Below are positions 55,469-64,000 of a stretch of DNA of 64,000 nucleotides, piece by piece. The stretch is from assembly GCF_900102215.1 (NCBI RefSeq), contig NZ_FNBG01000019.1, positions 39,744 to 103,743 of the forward strand. Reading direction: 5' to 3'. Each line of letters starts with the position of its first letter. Within the stretch, counting starts at the first letter, position 1. The notes under the pieces were generated by a model. It made no database searches and had not been told where the DNA came from. It saw nothing but the letters and a program-made list of their open reading frames with translations. The translations under genes and the position numbers were made by a program. This stretch comes from Fontibacillus panacisegetis (GTDB lineage Bacteria > Bacillota > Bacilli > Paenibacillales > Paenibacillaceae).

Positions 55469-55582
55469 TCACCGGAACCTTAACCGAGTCAGTATATACA
55501 AAAAAAAGATAACCCAGACGCCGATCACTACAGCAAGCGCCTGAATTACCGCTATATTTTTATTAAGAAGTTCTTCCTCCAA
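55469..55582 (-). CDS. possible 37-residue membrane peptide overlapping the rodA end
   Basis: A TTG at 55582 opens a 37-codon frame with an acidic start (MEEELLNK), a clean hydrophobic helix (ALAVVIGVWVIFFLYIL) and a basic end. It overlaps the rodA/ftsW stop by 20 bp. The frame crosses a run of eight T's. One extra T would extend it for about 65 more codons, to 55303. The ribosome binding site is weak (AAAGG directly adjacent). It may be real, a frameshifted remnant, or chance. Confidence 0.3.
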   Translation of the reverse strand: MEEELLNKNIAVIQALAVVIGVWVIFFLYILTRLRFR

Positions 55583-56759
55583 CCTTTGATTTTAACGCAT
55601 ACCGCGAGACTGGGCGTGTGTGCTCATCCGACGCTTCTTGGCCATGAATACGTATGCTCATCGCAACGCCAATACTGGCCATATTGATTAAGAGTGAAGT
55701 ACCACCGTAACTGATAAACGGCAGCGTAATCCCGGTAAGAGGCATTAGCCCGATGAACATCCCGATATTTTCAAAAATTTGATACAGGAGCATCGCCACG
55801 ATCCCCACGATAAGATATGGCCCACTTCGATCCTTGCACTCCAGAGATATCAAAATCAGCCGATGAATCAACACAAAATAGAGCAGCAGCAATATCGAAC
55901 TACCTAAAAACCCAAATTCTTCAGCTATGACGACAAAAATGGAATCTGAATACGTTAACGGAACACGTTCTGATTGTACCGTCTCCCCTTTCATGTATCC
56001 TTCTCCGGTCATACCTCCTGAAGCGATCGCAAGTTTAGCGTTTTTTGTATGGTAAATGGCTTTAGCCGTTGCCTTCTCAGGCACGAGCCAAGGGTCAATC
56101 CGTTCAATCCAGTGCTCACGCCCGATATCTTCAAAAAAAGTGTAAACTTCATCATGATACACCTTGTATGCGGTAATTCCACCGAACACCGACCCGGCAA
56201 AAATAACCAGTGCAATCAGCGCGTGGGTGTATTTGATGTTACCGATCCACAGCATCCCTGCTAGAATGATCACGTAGCTGAGTGCGTTACCAAGGTCATT
56301 TTGTGCCATAACGAGGACAAAAGGAATGAATGTGAACAAACAAATAGGCACAACATCCCGCCAAAAGGTCAGACGCGGCTTCCGTTTAATCAACAGCATG
56401 GATGCAAGGAACATTATCAGCAGTAGTTTAAAAAATTCGGCGGGCTGAAAGCTGAAGCCCCCTAGCTTGATCCAGCCTGTTGCATTGTTCAGTGTACTTC
56501 CGACAAACATGACGACGACGAGCAGCGCGATCCCAAATATATAAATATACAGTGCGTATTTTACAAACAACCGATAATCAATCATTGCCACTGCAAAAAA
56601 AGCGATAAATCCAAGCACATAATACAGAGCCATCCGAAGCTCGTAGCCATGAAACTTTGTATTAGATGTCGCACTATACAGCACCGCAATACTGATACCC
56701 ATCAGGACCAGCAGAATGAACACGATCGTGTAGTCGATTTTCTTTAATTTGTTAAGCAT
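55563..56759 (-). CDS. SEDS-family protein, RodA/FtsW type
   Basis: A 398-residue polytopic peptidoglycan glycosyltransferase with about ten membrane helices. Conserved points are the catalytic-type loop containing SGGMTGEGYMKGETVQSERVP, then DSIFVVIAEEFGFLGS, and the PLTGITLPFISYGGTSLL end. The sequence is nearer RodA than FtsW. It probably works in elongation or spore-wall synthesis; the specific paralogue cannot be fixed by sequence reading alone. The start is the ATG at 56759. Confidence 0.85.
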   Translation of the reverse strand: MLNKLKKIDYTIVFILLVLMGISIAVLYSATSNTKFHGYELRMALYYVLGFIAFFAVAMIDYRLFVKYALYIYIFGIALLVVVMFVGSTLNNATGWIKLGGFSFQPAEFFKLLLIMFLASMLLIKRKPRLTFWRDVVPICLFTFIPFVLVMAQNDLGNALSYVIILAGMLWIGNIKYTHALIALVIFAGSVFGGITAYKVYHDEVYTFFEDIGREHWIERIDPWLVPEKATAKAIYHTKNAKLAIASGGMTGEGYMKGETVQSERVPLTYSDSIFVVIAEEFGFLGSSILLLLYFVLIHRLILISLECKDRSGPYLIVGIVAMLLYQIFENIGMFIGLMPLTGITLPFISYGGTSLLINMASIGVAMSIRIHGQEASDEHTRPVSRYALKSKVGGRTS

Positions 56760-56932
56760 TGATCCTGTCCTCCGTTCCTCCTACCTTGGAGTTCAAACAC
56801 TCTGGCCATCGATAGTCTCCTCATTATTGTAAGGAAAACTCAGCTCGAAGTCTATTGGACCTTACAACCATTCTGCATCCACTTCAACTGCTTGCCTGCA
56901 TCAGCAATTATTATCCTTTGCACATCGAATCT

Positions 56933-57820
56933 CTAGTGTTTTTTTATTCCAATTACATGGCGGTCGATGCCTGCCAAGTCGGGAATCGTTATGATTTTGT
57001 CCCAATGTCCAGCCGTACGCAACAGATCAGCGACATCTTCCGCTTGTCCCATACCCAGCTCAAAGCCTATCAGACGTGGCGGTTGCGGCAGCAAAGAGAG
57101 CTGCGCCATCATTTTGCGATACGGGGCGAGTCCATCAGGTCCGCCATCCAGCGCCCCGCGCGGCTCATGGTCGCGCACCTCAGGCTGCAGGTGCGCGATC
57201 GTCTCCGCCGGTATATACGGCGGATTCGAAACCACAATGTCCAGCGACTCGCCGCAGAACGGTTCAAGCAAGTCCCCTTGCTTGAACTTCACCTGCAGGC
57301 CGAGCCGCCGGACATTCTCCTGCGCCACCTCAAGCGCTTCCGGCGAGATGTCACTCGCCGTAATAGCCCAGGCTGGGCGCAGGTGTGCGAGAGCAGCGGC
57401 AATCGCGCCGCTGCCTGTCCCGATGTCGGCGACCTTCGGTGCGCCGCCCGGCCATAAGGAATCGCCCAGGTTGGCGATTCCTTCAACCAGCAGCTCCGTT
57501 TCCGGACGCGGGATCAGCACCGCCGGCTTGACCTTGAAGGTCAAGCCGTAGAACTCCTGCTCCCCGATAATATACTGCGCTGGTTCACCCGCCGCTTTGC
57601 GGCGGATCACTTCTTCCCATTCGGCCTTCCGGTCCTCCGGGAACGGATCGCGCAGCGCCATGAGATACGCCGCCCCCTCCAGTCCAAGCACATGGCGAAT
57701 AAGCAGATCTGCATTTGAGTCAGGGTCATTAATACCGGCTGCCGCTAAAAAAGAAGAAGCCTCTTTTCGGGCTTCCAAAATATTGAGCGCTCCGGATAAT
57801 ACATATCCTTCACCATTCAA
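56933..57820 (-). CDS. prmC: peptide chain release factor N5-glutamine methyltransferase PrmC
   Basis: A 295-residue SAM-dependent enzyme that methylates the GGQ glutamine of release factors. It has the N-terminal helical domain, the SAM motif DIGTGSGAIAAAL, and the active-site NPPY (VVSNPPYIPAETI). The start is a TTG (57820), 9 nt after AAGGAG. It begins 4 bp after the prfA stop, the usual prfA-prmC pair. Bases about 57040-57640 are strongly GC-rich. Confidence 0.93.
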   Translation of the reverse strand: MNGEGYVLSGALNILEARKEASSFLAAAGINDPDSNADLLIRHVLGLEGAAYLMALRDPFPEDRKAEWEEVIRRKAAGEPAQYIIGEQEFYGLTFKVKPAVLIPRPETELLVEGIANLGDSLWPGGAPKVADIGTGSGAIAAALAHLRPAWAITASDISPEALEVAQENVRRLGLQVKFKQGDLLEPFCGESLDIVVSNPPYIPAETIAHLQPEVRDHEPRGALDGGPDGLAPYRKMMAQLSLLPQPPRLIGFELGMGQAEDVADLLRTAGHWDKIITIPDLAGIDRHVIGIKKH

Positions 57821-57824
57821 TTTG

Positions 57825-58892
57825 TTATTCTCCTTTATCCATCAGCTCCGCCTGCTCTGCGAGATTCAGCGCTGAGATAATTTCTTCAATATCTCCATTC
57901 ATCACTTGGTCAAGCTTATGCAGCGTGAGACCAATGCGGTGATCAGTGACCCGACTTTGCGGGAAATTATACGTCCGAATCCGTTCACTGCGATCCCCCG
58001 TACCCACTTTGCTCTTGCGCTCGCCTGCATATTTCGCTTCTTCTTCCTGACGTTTCATATCAGAGATACGTGCCCGAAGCACCTGTAGCGCCTTTTCCTT
58101 ATTAGAGTTCTGGGATTTGCCATCTTGACATGTTGCCACGATACCCGTAGGAATATGTGTTACGCGTACAGCCGATTTCGTCGTATTAACAGACTGACCG
58201 CCTGCACCACTGGAACAGAACGTATCGACACGAATATCTTTATCCAAAATTTCAATATCTACTTCTTCCGCTTCCGGCATAACACCAACTGTTGAAGTCG
58301 AGGTATGAATGCGTCCGCCGGACTCTGTGGACGGAATCCGTTGTACGCGATGGGCGCCGCTCTCGTATTTCATTTTGCTATAGGCTCCGCGTCCGTTAAT
58401 CATAAAAATTACCTCTTTAAATCCGCCAAGGTCACTCTCATTCACGTCCATCAGCTCTACACGCCAGCCTTGTGAGTCAGCAAAGCGAGTATACATACGA
58501 TACAAATCAGCCGCAAATAAAGCTGCCTCATCCCCACCCGCAGCACCGCGAATTTCTACGATTACGTTTTTATCGTCATTCGGATCTTTTGGCAGCAGCA
58601 GTACCCGGATCGTCTCTTCCAGCTCCTGCTCACGCTTCGTCAGATCATCAATTTCCATTTTAACCATTTCACGCATTTCATCGTCCAGCTTCTCAGCCTG
58701 CATATTTTTAGCTGCCTCAAGTTCTTCGATAACAGTCTTATATTCAGTGTACGCCTCAAAAGCCGGCTGTAAATCCGATTGTTCTTTAGAATAATCCCGC
58801 AGTTTCTTTGTATCATTAGCTACGTCCGGGTCGCAGAGCAGCTCACTCAGCTTCTCATAACGATCTGCCAGGGATTGTAGTCGATCCAACAA
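57825..58892 (-). CDS. prfA: peptide chain release factor 1
   Basis: RF1 (355 aa) reads UAA/UAG stop codons. The GGQ motif lies in [15 protein letters not shown], and the downstream [19 protein letters not shown] is the class-I RF signature. I place the start at a TTG (58892), 6 nt after GAGGTG, giving [19 protein letters not shown] three codons earlier is part of that site. Confidence 0.95.
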   Translation of the reverse strand: MLDRLQSLADRYEKLSELLCDPDVANDTKKLRDYSKEQSDLQPAFEAYTEYKTVIEELEAAKNMQAEKLDDEMREMVKMEIDDLTKREQELEETIRVLLLPKDPNDDKNVIVEIRGAAGGDEAALFAADLYRMYTRFADSQGWRVELMDVNESDLGGFKEVIFMINGRGAYSKMKYESGAHRVQRIPSTESGGRIHTSTSTVGVMPEAEEVDIEILDKDIRVDTFCSSGAGGQSVNTTKSAVRVTHIPTGIVATCQDGKSQNSNKEKALQVLRARISDMKRQEEEAKYAGERKSKVGTGDRSERIRTYNFPQSRVTDHRIGLTLHKLDQVMNGDIEEIISALNLAEQAELMDKGE

Positions 58893-59105
58893 GGGAAGCA
58901 CCTCACTTTATAATAACAATCTTTAATCATCATTCATCCTGAAAAAGCGTCTATCTCCACTTTAAATTAGCAAGAATAAACGACTTTTTATTATATCATA
59001 TTTTTTACTCAATGAACAGACCACAGGTACTTACAAATTCACACGATCCCGCCCAATTCCCTCTCACAACCCGTTTACTAACGCCAAAAAAAGCACGCCA
59101 GATAT

Positions 59106-59135
59106 AAAAAGACCTCGTCATCGACGAGATCCTTT
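59106..59135 (-). terminator. ychF terminator
   Basis: On the minus strand GATCTCGTC-GAT-GACGAGGTC forms a strong stem with TTTTTATATC after it. It lies about 25 bp after the ychF stop. Confidence 0.85.
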
Positions 59136-59163
59136 ATCATAATTTCCAGATAAAAAGTTGAAA

Positions 59164-60264
59164 TTACACGTTGAAACGGAAATGCATTACATCGCCGTCC
59201 TGCACCACATATTCTTTACCTTCAAGGCGCAGTTGACCACGTTCTTTCGCTACGTTCATGGAGCCTGCTGCTACAAGATCGTCATACGAAACAACCTCTG
59301 CACGAATAAAGCCGCGTTCGAAGTCAGAGTGAATTACCCCTGCTGCTCCTGGAGCTTTAGTGCCTTTACGGATCGTCCATGCACGAACTTCCTGAACACC
59401 GGCTGTAAAGTAAGTGTACAATCCGAGCAAACGGTAAGCCGCTTTGATCAGACGATTAAGACCGGATTCCTCAAGACCCAATTCTTCAAGGAACATCGCT
59501 TTATCTTCGCCATCAAGCTCGGCAATTTCAGCCTCTACCTTGGCACTAATCGGAACGACCTCCGCATTTTCTGCCGCAGCGAAATCCTTCACTTGCTGTA
59601 CAAAAGGATTGCTATCCGCTTCAGTTACACCATCCTCACTGACATTTGCTGCATACAATACAGGCTTCAACGTAAGGAGATGAAGGTCGCGAACGATCAG
59701 CTTCTCATCCTCCGACAATTCAACGCTTCGTACCGGCTGATCGTTATAAAGCGCTTCTTTAATTCGCTCCAGCACTTCTACTTCCTTCTCATACTGCTTG
59801 TTGCCGCCCTTCATGTTTTTACGGGAACGGTCAATTCGTTTCTCTACACTATCAAGGTCAGCCAGGATCAGCTCCAGATTGATTGTCTGAATGTCGCTGA
59901 TCGGGTTGATTTTACCATCTACGTGTGTAATATTCTCATCCTCAAAGCAGCGAACAACATGAACGATCGCATCCACTTCACGGATATGTGCCAAAAATTT
60001 GTTTCCGAGTCCTTCACCTTTACTAGCGCCGCGAACCAAACCGGCAATATCCACAAATTCAAACGCTGTAGGCACTGTACGATTTGGAACGACCAGCTCA
60101 GTCAGTTTATCCAATCGTTCGTCCGGTACTTCTACCACGCCCACGTTCGGGTCAATGGTGCAAAACGGATAGTTGGCAGATTCAGCACCCGCTTGTGTAA
60201 TTGCATTAAACAATGTGGATTTCCCAACGTTCGGAAGGCCCACGATTCCCGCCTTTAAAGCCAT
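59164..60264 (-). CDS. ychF: redox-regulated ATPase YchF (OLA1 family)
   Basis: A 366-residue Obg-family P-loop protein that prefers ATP. It has G1 [15 protein letters not shown]2/switch I with [32 protein letters not shown] (switch II), and a C-terminal TGS domain ([15 protein letters not shown], then GFIRAEVV). It is thought to act at the ribosome and in stress responses. An antisense frame of the same length exists but is a shadow. The ATG at 60264 is preceded by AGGAGTTG. Confidence 0.95.
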   Translation of the reverse strand: MALKAGIVGLPNVGKSTLFNAITQAGAESANYPFCTIDPNVGVVEVPDERLDKLTELVVPNRTVPTAFEFVDIAGLVRGASKGEGLGNKFLAHIREVDAIVHVVRCFEDENITHVDGKINPISDIQTINLELILADLDSVEKRIDRSRKNMKGGNKQYEKEVEVLERIKEALYNDQPVRSVELSEDEKLIVRDLHLLTLKPVLYAANVSEDGVTEADSNPFVQQVKDFAAAENAEVVPISAKVEAEIAELDGEDKAMFLEELGLEESGLNRLIKAAYRLLGLYTYFTAGVQEVRAWTIRKGTKAPGAAGVIHSDFERGFIRAEVVSYDDLVAAGSMNVAKERGQLRLEGKEYVVQDGDVMHFRFNV

Positions 60265-60441
60265 ATTTATGACAACTCCTATTCTAATAATACGTATTCA
60301 AGTACTGCCCTGATTGCGTAATGTTCTTCAACCATAGTACATATCAAAAGCACATATTTCAAGGACACACTTATCCATATCCAAATTTTCCTTGCCATGT
60401 GACTCCAATATTTCAATTATACCAGCAATTTGATGCCAGGT

Positions 60442-61269
60442 TTAGAAGGGATACCAGAATCCTTTTATAAACGATACTTTTACTGTTATAGCCAAAATAA
60501 GCAGTAATCCGCATAACAGGGCTGCGGTCTTGTCACTGCGGGACATTGGAGTTCCCATATACCATGTGCGTTTTGGCCTTGCTCCGAAACCTCGAAGATC
60601 CATCGCATCCGATACAGATTCAATATGCTGAAGGGATGATTGCAATAACGGCACGACAACGAGTGACAAATTTCGCATCCGACGCAATAAGCTTCCATCG
60701 CTACGCGAAATGCCGAGACCGCGCATTTGCATGGCATTTAAAATGTTTTTGAATTCCTGCGTCAAGTCGGGGATATACCGAAAAGCTATGCTCACTGAAT
60801 AAGCCAGCTTGTATGGAGCCCCTAGCTTGTTGAGGCTTGCCGCAAATCGGCTGGGGTGCGTAGTAAAAATAAACAGCAGGGTGATCGGAAGCAGCGTTAA
60901 GTATTTTAAAGACAAAGTCAAAATATAAAAAAGCGTTTCTGTATTAATTGTATCGTATCCAATCGGGATTAGCGGGGTGTTGCTTCCAGTTAGCGTTGAA
61001 CCAAATCGCGGGGTAATCAGTAGAATAAAAACACTATTAATGATCGTAAAAATCGCCAGTACCCAGAATAAAAGCGCCATTCGCTTGACCGGTATACGAG
61101 ACAGCAGCAGCATAGTTACACCACCCGCCAGCATAACCACAAATATCCGCAAATCCAGGAACAAAAAGGTGACCACCGTCCAAGTCAACAGCATAATAAG
61201 CTTAACCGCTCCATCCATACGATGGAAAAAAGAGTCCCCCTCAACAAACAGGCTGCCTGCTTTACTCAT
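60442..61269 (-). CDS. ECF transporter T component (EcfT-like)
   Basis: A membrane scaffold (275 aa) with five to six helices and the two coupling-helix motifs of EcfT proteins, AMQMRGLG and AMDLRGFGARP, each with the Ala-Arg-Gly core that contacts the ATPases. The start ATG (61269) overlaps the stop of the ATPase gene by 8 bp. The S component and ATPase genes lie directly upstream, so the three make one complete ECF importer. Confidence 0.88.
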   Translation of the reverse strand: MSKAGSLFVEGDSFFHRMDGAVKLIMLLTWTVVTFLFLDLRIFVVMLAGGVTMLLLSRIPVKRMALLFWVLAIFTIINSVFILLITPRFGSTLTGSNTPLIPIGYDTINTETLFYILTLSLKYLTLLPITLLFIFTTHPSRFAASLNKLGAPYKLAYSVSIAFRYIPDLTQEFKNILNAMQMRGLGISRSDGSLLRRMRNLSLVVVPLLQSSLQHIESVSDAMDLRGFGARPKRTWYMGTPMSRSDKTAALLCGLLLILAITVKVSFIKGFWYPF

Positions 61270-63019
61270 GAGACGCTTCACCCTCTCCCATGTTCAGCAT
61301 CTTGCTTCGCTGTTCCATATTAATAAAGGCTTGGACGAACTGAGCTGGCGAGGAAATACCCCAAGCTTTGGCAAAACGGGACAGGCTTGTCTCTCGAAGA
61401 CGGGCTTGCTCTGTGATTGTCCTGTCTGAAAGCACATTAGCAACCGTATCCGCCGCTATAATCTCCCCATTAGCCATCACGGCGGCACGGTCCGCATATT
61501 CGAGTGCCAAATGCATGTCATGAGTGATGAACAGGAATGACATTCCTTGATCAGCCAATCCGCTAATAAAGTCCATAAACTCCGTGTAATGACGATAATC
61601 TTGTCCGGCAGTCGGCTCATCCAGAATCATCAGCTTCGGCTCCAGCACCAGAATGGACGATATGCTGAGACGCTTTTTTTGCCCAAAGCTCAGTGCAGAC
61701 ACTGGCCAGTTACGATAGGGATATAAACCACAAATTTGCAAAGCCTCATTAACTCTACGTTCCTTCTCTTGATCCACAATCCCTCTCGCTTGCAGGCCTA
61801 AAGCTACTTCATCACGAATCATATGCTGAGTAATCATATGGTTCGGATTCTGCATCACGTAACCGATCTCTTCGCCTCTTCGGCGGATGGACCAGTCTGC
61901 GATATTTTCACCTCTCCAGCTAATCTCTCCGCTCCTCGGCTTAAAAAGACCCGTAATTAGTCCGGATAACGTGGATTTTCCTGCCCCATTGCTTCCAAGC
62001 AGCGCTACTCTCTCACCTGCTCCAATGGAAAAAGAAACTTCCTTTACTGCATCCTTGGCATTTTTACCCGAAGAATAGGAGAAACTTACATCACGAATAT
62101 CCAGCAAAATGTTCGACTTATCCTGCTCTCTGTTCTGATCAACAAAAGATATCCACGATTCAATTTGTTGTTTATAATCCTGTGAGACTTCCTTTTCAGC
62201 AGTAACAGCTTCAGGTGTGCTTAAATTATTCAAATGCTCCAGTTTGATTCCAGCATAACCTAGAGCGTTCAAGTATAGAGGCTGGCGAAGTCCATAATTC
62301 GGAAGGACACCCCCTCGCAACAGCTCTTCCGGCGTACCTATAGCCACGATCTCTCCTTCACTCATGATCACGATTCGATCAATAGGCTGCCCAAGGACAT
62401 CCTCAACCCGATGCTCTATTAAAATAACCGTTTTCCCGCCAGTTTTGTGAATTTCATCGATCAGCCCCATGGCTCTCGTTCCGCTCGCAGGGTCCAGATT
62501 AGCAAGTGGCTCATCAAATAAAAGAATGTCTGCCTGCGTGGACAGTACACCAGCCAGAGACACACTTTGCTTTTGTCCTCCTGACAGGTCATGCGGGCCT
62601 TGTTCCTCATATTGCAGCATCCCTACCAAATCAAGCGAGGAATAAACCCTCGGCTTCATCTCCCCAGGAGCTACCTCTTCATTTTCCATTTGAAAAGCAA
62701 CATCCTCACCCACCGTCTGGCCTACAAACTGGGCATCTGGATTTTGCAGGATCGTACCGACTCTACGGCTACGCTCAAAAATGCTGCGACCAGACACCTC
62801 CTGTCCGTTCAACAGCAATTCTCCAGTAATCTCGCCACTATATGAAAAGGGAATTAGCCCATTGATACAATGGGCTAATGTCGATTTACCGGAACCACTG
62901 GGACCGGCAATCCATATTTTTTCCCCGGGCATGATGTTCAGATTCACATTTTTAACCGTTGGCCGGGTTTGACTTTTATATCGAAAACTAAAATTGCGAA
63001 ATGAAATAACAGGCTGCAT
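61262..63019 (-). CDS. ECF transporter fused double ATPase (EcfA-EcfA')
   Basis: A 585-residue protein with two ABC domains joined by a linker of about 50 residues. The first has Walker A GPSGSGKST, signature LSGGQ and Walker B DILLFDEPLANLDP. The second has GSNGAGKST, a modified signature LSFGQ, and KLMILDEPTAGQD. The single-chain arrangement is like YkoD of the YkoEDC importer. The start is the ATG at 63019, 16 bp after the S component. Confidence 0.9.
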   Translation of the reverse strand: MQPVISFRNFSFRYKSQTRPTVKNVNLNIMPGEKIWIAGPSGSGKSTLAHCINGLIPFSYSGEITGELLLNGQEVSGRSIFERSRRVGTILQNPDAQFVGQTVGEDVAFQMENEEVAPGEMKPRVYSSLDLVGMLQYEEQGPHDLSGGQKQSVSLAGVLSTQADILLFDEPLANLDPASGTRAMGLIDEIHKTGGKTVILIEHRVEDVLGQPIDRIVIMSEGEIVAIGTPEELLRGGVLPNYGLRQPLYLNALGYAGIKLEHLNNLSTPEAVTAEKEVSQDYKQQIESWISFVDQNREQDKSNILLDIRDVSFSYSSGKNAKDAVKEVSFSIGAGERVALLGSNGAGKSTLSGLITGLFKPRSGEISWRGENIADWSIRRRGEEIGYVMQNPNHMITQHMIRDEVALGLQARGIVDQEKERRVNEALQICGLYPYRNWPVSALSFGQKKRLSISSILVLEPKLMILDEPTAGQDYRHYTEFMDFISGLADQGMSFLFITHDMHLALEYADRAAVMANGEIIAADTVANVLSDRTITEQARLRETSLSRFAKAWGISSPAQFVQAFINMEQRSKMLNMGEGEASHE

Positions 63020-63034
63020 AACTACAAGTAACCC

Positions 63035-63595
63035 CTATCTCTCTACTGTCAAATTCGTATTGCTCTGATTGCGCTTCGCATACGCCCATACAGCAGGAAT
63101 GCCAAGAACAAAAAATACGCCAAGATTCGCAAGGCCTGCAGATACGATTTGAATCAGTATTTTATCGTTCGGTTCACCCATGACCACAATATCGAATAAA
63201 CCCGAGAAAGCAAGCGACCCGAAAATACCTATAATGCCGTATATCAAAAACTGAATCAGATGCTTTTTCTTAATCAGACCTTCTTTGGGATTGAAATCCC
63301 TGGAAAGATAAATCAGCCCCATGAACGCCGCAGCGATCCCTGAACCAAGCGCCCAGCCCCACCATACGGTTCCGCTCGTAATAAAATCATTGATAATATG
63401 ACCGATAAGTCCAGCAATAAAGCCTACCACCGGGCCAAAAAGTGCTCCAAAAATCGCAAGCAACGCAATAGCTGGTCGCAGTTGAGTGTCCGGAGCTATA
63501 GGTATGCCGATCCAGCTCGTTGCACCATATAATGCCGCACCAATTCCAATCGTAACAACTGTACGTGTACTCCATTTCCAAATTGATGGTTTCAT
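63035..63595 (-). CDS. ECF transporter S component, UPF0397 / riboflavin-type
   Basis: A 186-residue membrane protein with about five to six helices. The segments IGIGAALYG, QLRPAIALLAIFGALFGPVVGFIAG and INDFITSGTVWWGWALGSG resemble UPF0397 (PF07155-like) S components, often named riboflavin-type without proof. The ligand cannot be read from the sequence. It begins the three-gene ECF operon. The 5' leader does not match a flavin, thiamine or folate riboswitch that I recognise. Confidence 0.85.
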   Translation of the reverse strand: MKPSIWKWSTRTVVTIGIGAALYGATSWIGIPIAPDTQLRPAIALLAIFGALFGPVVGFIAGLIGHIINDFITSGTVWWGWALGSGIAAAFMGLIYLSRDFNPKEGLIKKKHLIQFLIYGIIGIFGSLAFSGLFDIVVMGEPNDKILIQIVSAGLANLGVFFVLGIPAVWAYAKRNQSNTNLTVER

Positions 63596-63819
63596 GCTGC
63601 AATTCCCCCTTCATTTCCTCAGAATTTTCCATGTTGCCGCTTCAGTCATACAATCCTGTCACGCACCCGGCAACTCGGTCTTTATCCCAATATAAAGGGT
63701 AATATCATGAAACGCAATAGAAATCTTTGTATTCCGCTCGGAATTTATACATTTAATGGATTGGGCTGTCTTGGGATTACTGGGGTAAAGGGATTAAAGG
63801 AACTGAGTTACGAGCTGTT

Positions 63820-64000
63820 GGAGGTACATAGTTACTTGAGGTACATAGTTACTTGAGGTACGGAAGTACGGAGCTACGGAGTTACTGAGATACTGAGATA
63901 CTGAGGATACTGAGATACTGAGATACTGAGATACTGAGATACTGAGATACTGAGATACTGAGATACTGAGATACTGAGATACTGAGATACTGAGATACTG
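63820..64000. repeat. simple tandem repeats at the window end (8-bp unit)
   Basis: First a 17-bp unit (GAGGTACATAGTTACTT) is repeated at 63820-63860. From 63887 the unit GAGATACT is repeated about 14 times to the window edge, with one 9-bp variant (GAGGATACT) at 63903. The array continues beyond the window. Because 8 is not a multiple of 3, a translated reading would change frame with each copy. It lies upstream of the ECF operon and may vary in copy number. Confidence 0.9.

Noticed and set aside
59158..60258. 366-codon plus-strand ORF exactly opposite ychF
   Set aside because: It is the antisense shadow of a strongly conserved gene. No ribosome binding site, and the translation is Cys/Phe/Arg-rich without any family resemblance.
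63600..63780. Riboswitch upstream of the ECF S component
   Set aside because: I looked for thiamine, flavin, folate, cobalamin and preQ1 signatures and found none convincing in the leader.

Overview
The window comes from an endospore-forming Bacillota, most likely Paenibacillus or a close relative. The basis is the sporulation genes (spoIIID, spoIIQ, spoIID, spoIIR), flhO/flhP next to mbl, a DUF5693 membrane protein, and a backbone that follows the Bacillus subtilis ywl-glyA-upp-mnaA-atp-murA-spoIID-spoIIID-mbl order. Every convincing gene lies on the minus strand, so the biological reading direction runs from 64000 to 1.

Backbone, left block (1-23.1 kb): partial DUF5693 protein, pgcA, fabZ, an EpuA-type small membrane protein, flhP-flhO, mbl, spoIIID, spoIIQ, spoIID, murA, a DUF1146 protein, the complete F1Fo ATP synthase operon (atpZ-I-B-E-F-H-A-G-D-C), mnaA and upp. 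Backbone, right block (45.5-64 kb): glyA and ywlG behind a ZTP/ZMP (pfl-type) riboswitch, ywlE, mntP, a CPA1 Na+/H+ antiporter, a DUF72 protein, a Sua5/YwlC tRNA-modification enzyme, spoIIR, a RodA/FtsW-family protein, prmC, prfA, ychF, and an ECF transporter (T, fused double ATPase, UPF0397-type S component). The window ends in an 8-bp tandem repeat.

Island (about 23.3-45.4 kb): between upp and glyA, which are neighbours in B. subtilis, lies a roughly 22-kb AT-rich insertion with two parts. The first is a nine-gene peptide operon, read 44979 to 37667: a MauE/DoxX-type membrane protein, a membrane-anchored MauD-like thioredoxin-fold protein, a 44-residue peptide with eight cysteines and a perfect Shine-Dalgarno, an 11-bp hairpin (attenuator or terminator), a family-1 solute-binding lipoprotein (SBP), three more CXXC thioredoxin-fold proteins, a NifS/IscS-like cysteine desulfurase, and a NisT/SpaT-like ABC exporter without a C39 peptidase domain. 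The second part is a tandem array of nine intact SBP lipoprotein paralogues plus three deletion remnants. None of the SBPs has a permease gene nearby, and several units are separated by a repeated terminator hairpin.

My main proposal is that the operon makes, oxidises or sulfur-modifies, and exports a Cys-rich peptide, with the SBP inside the operon acting as its binding or immunity lipoprotein. The array would then be an amplified, recombining stock of related lipoproteins, possibly an orphan immunity or receptor repertoire. The genes and their arrangement are read directly from the sequence; the function is inference.

Other signals: two intergenic arrays 42 kb apart share four TGCA-centred palindromes with nearly identical spacing (51/62/50 and 50/61/51 bp); a repeated hairpin lies inside the atp operon; three genes contain GC-rich, alanine-rich blocks; and SpoIIQ has Asn where M23 peptidases have a zinc-ligand His.
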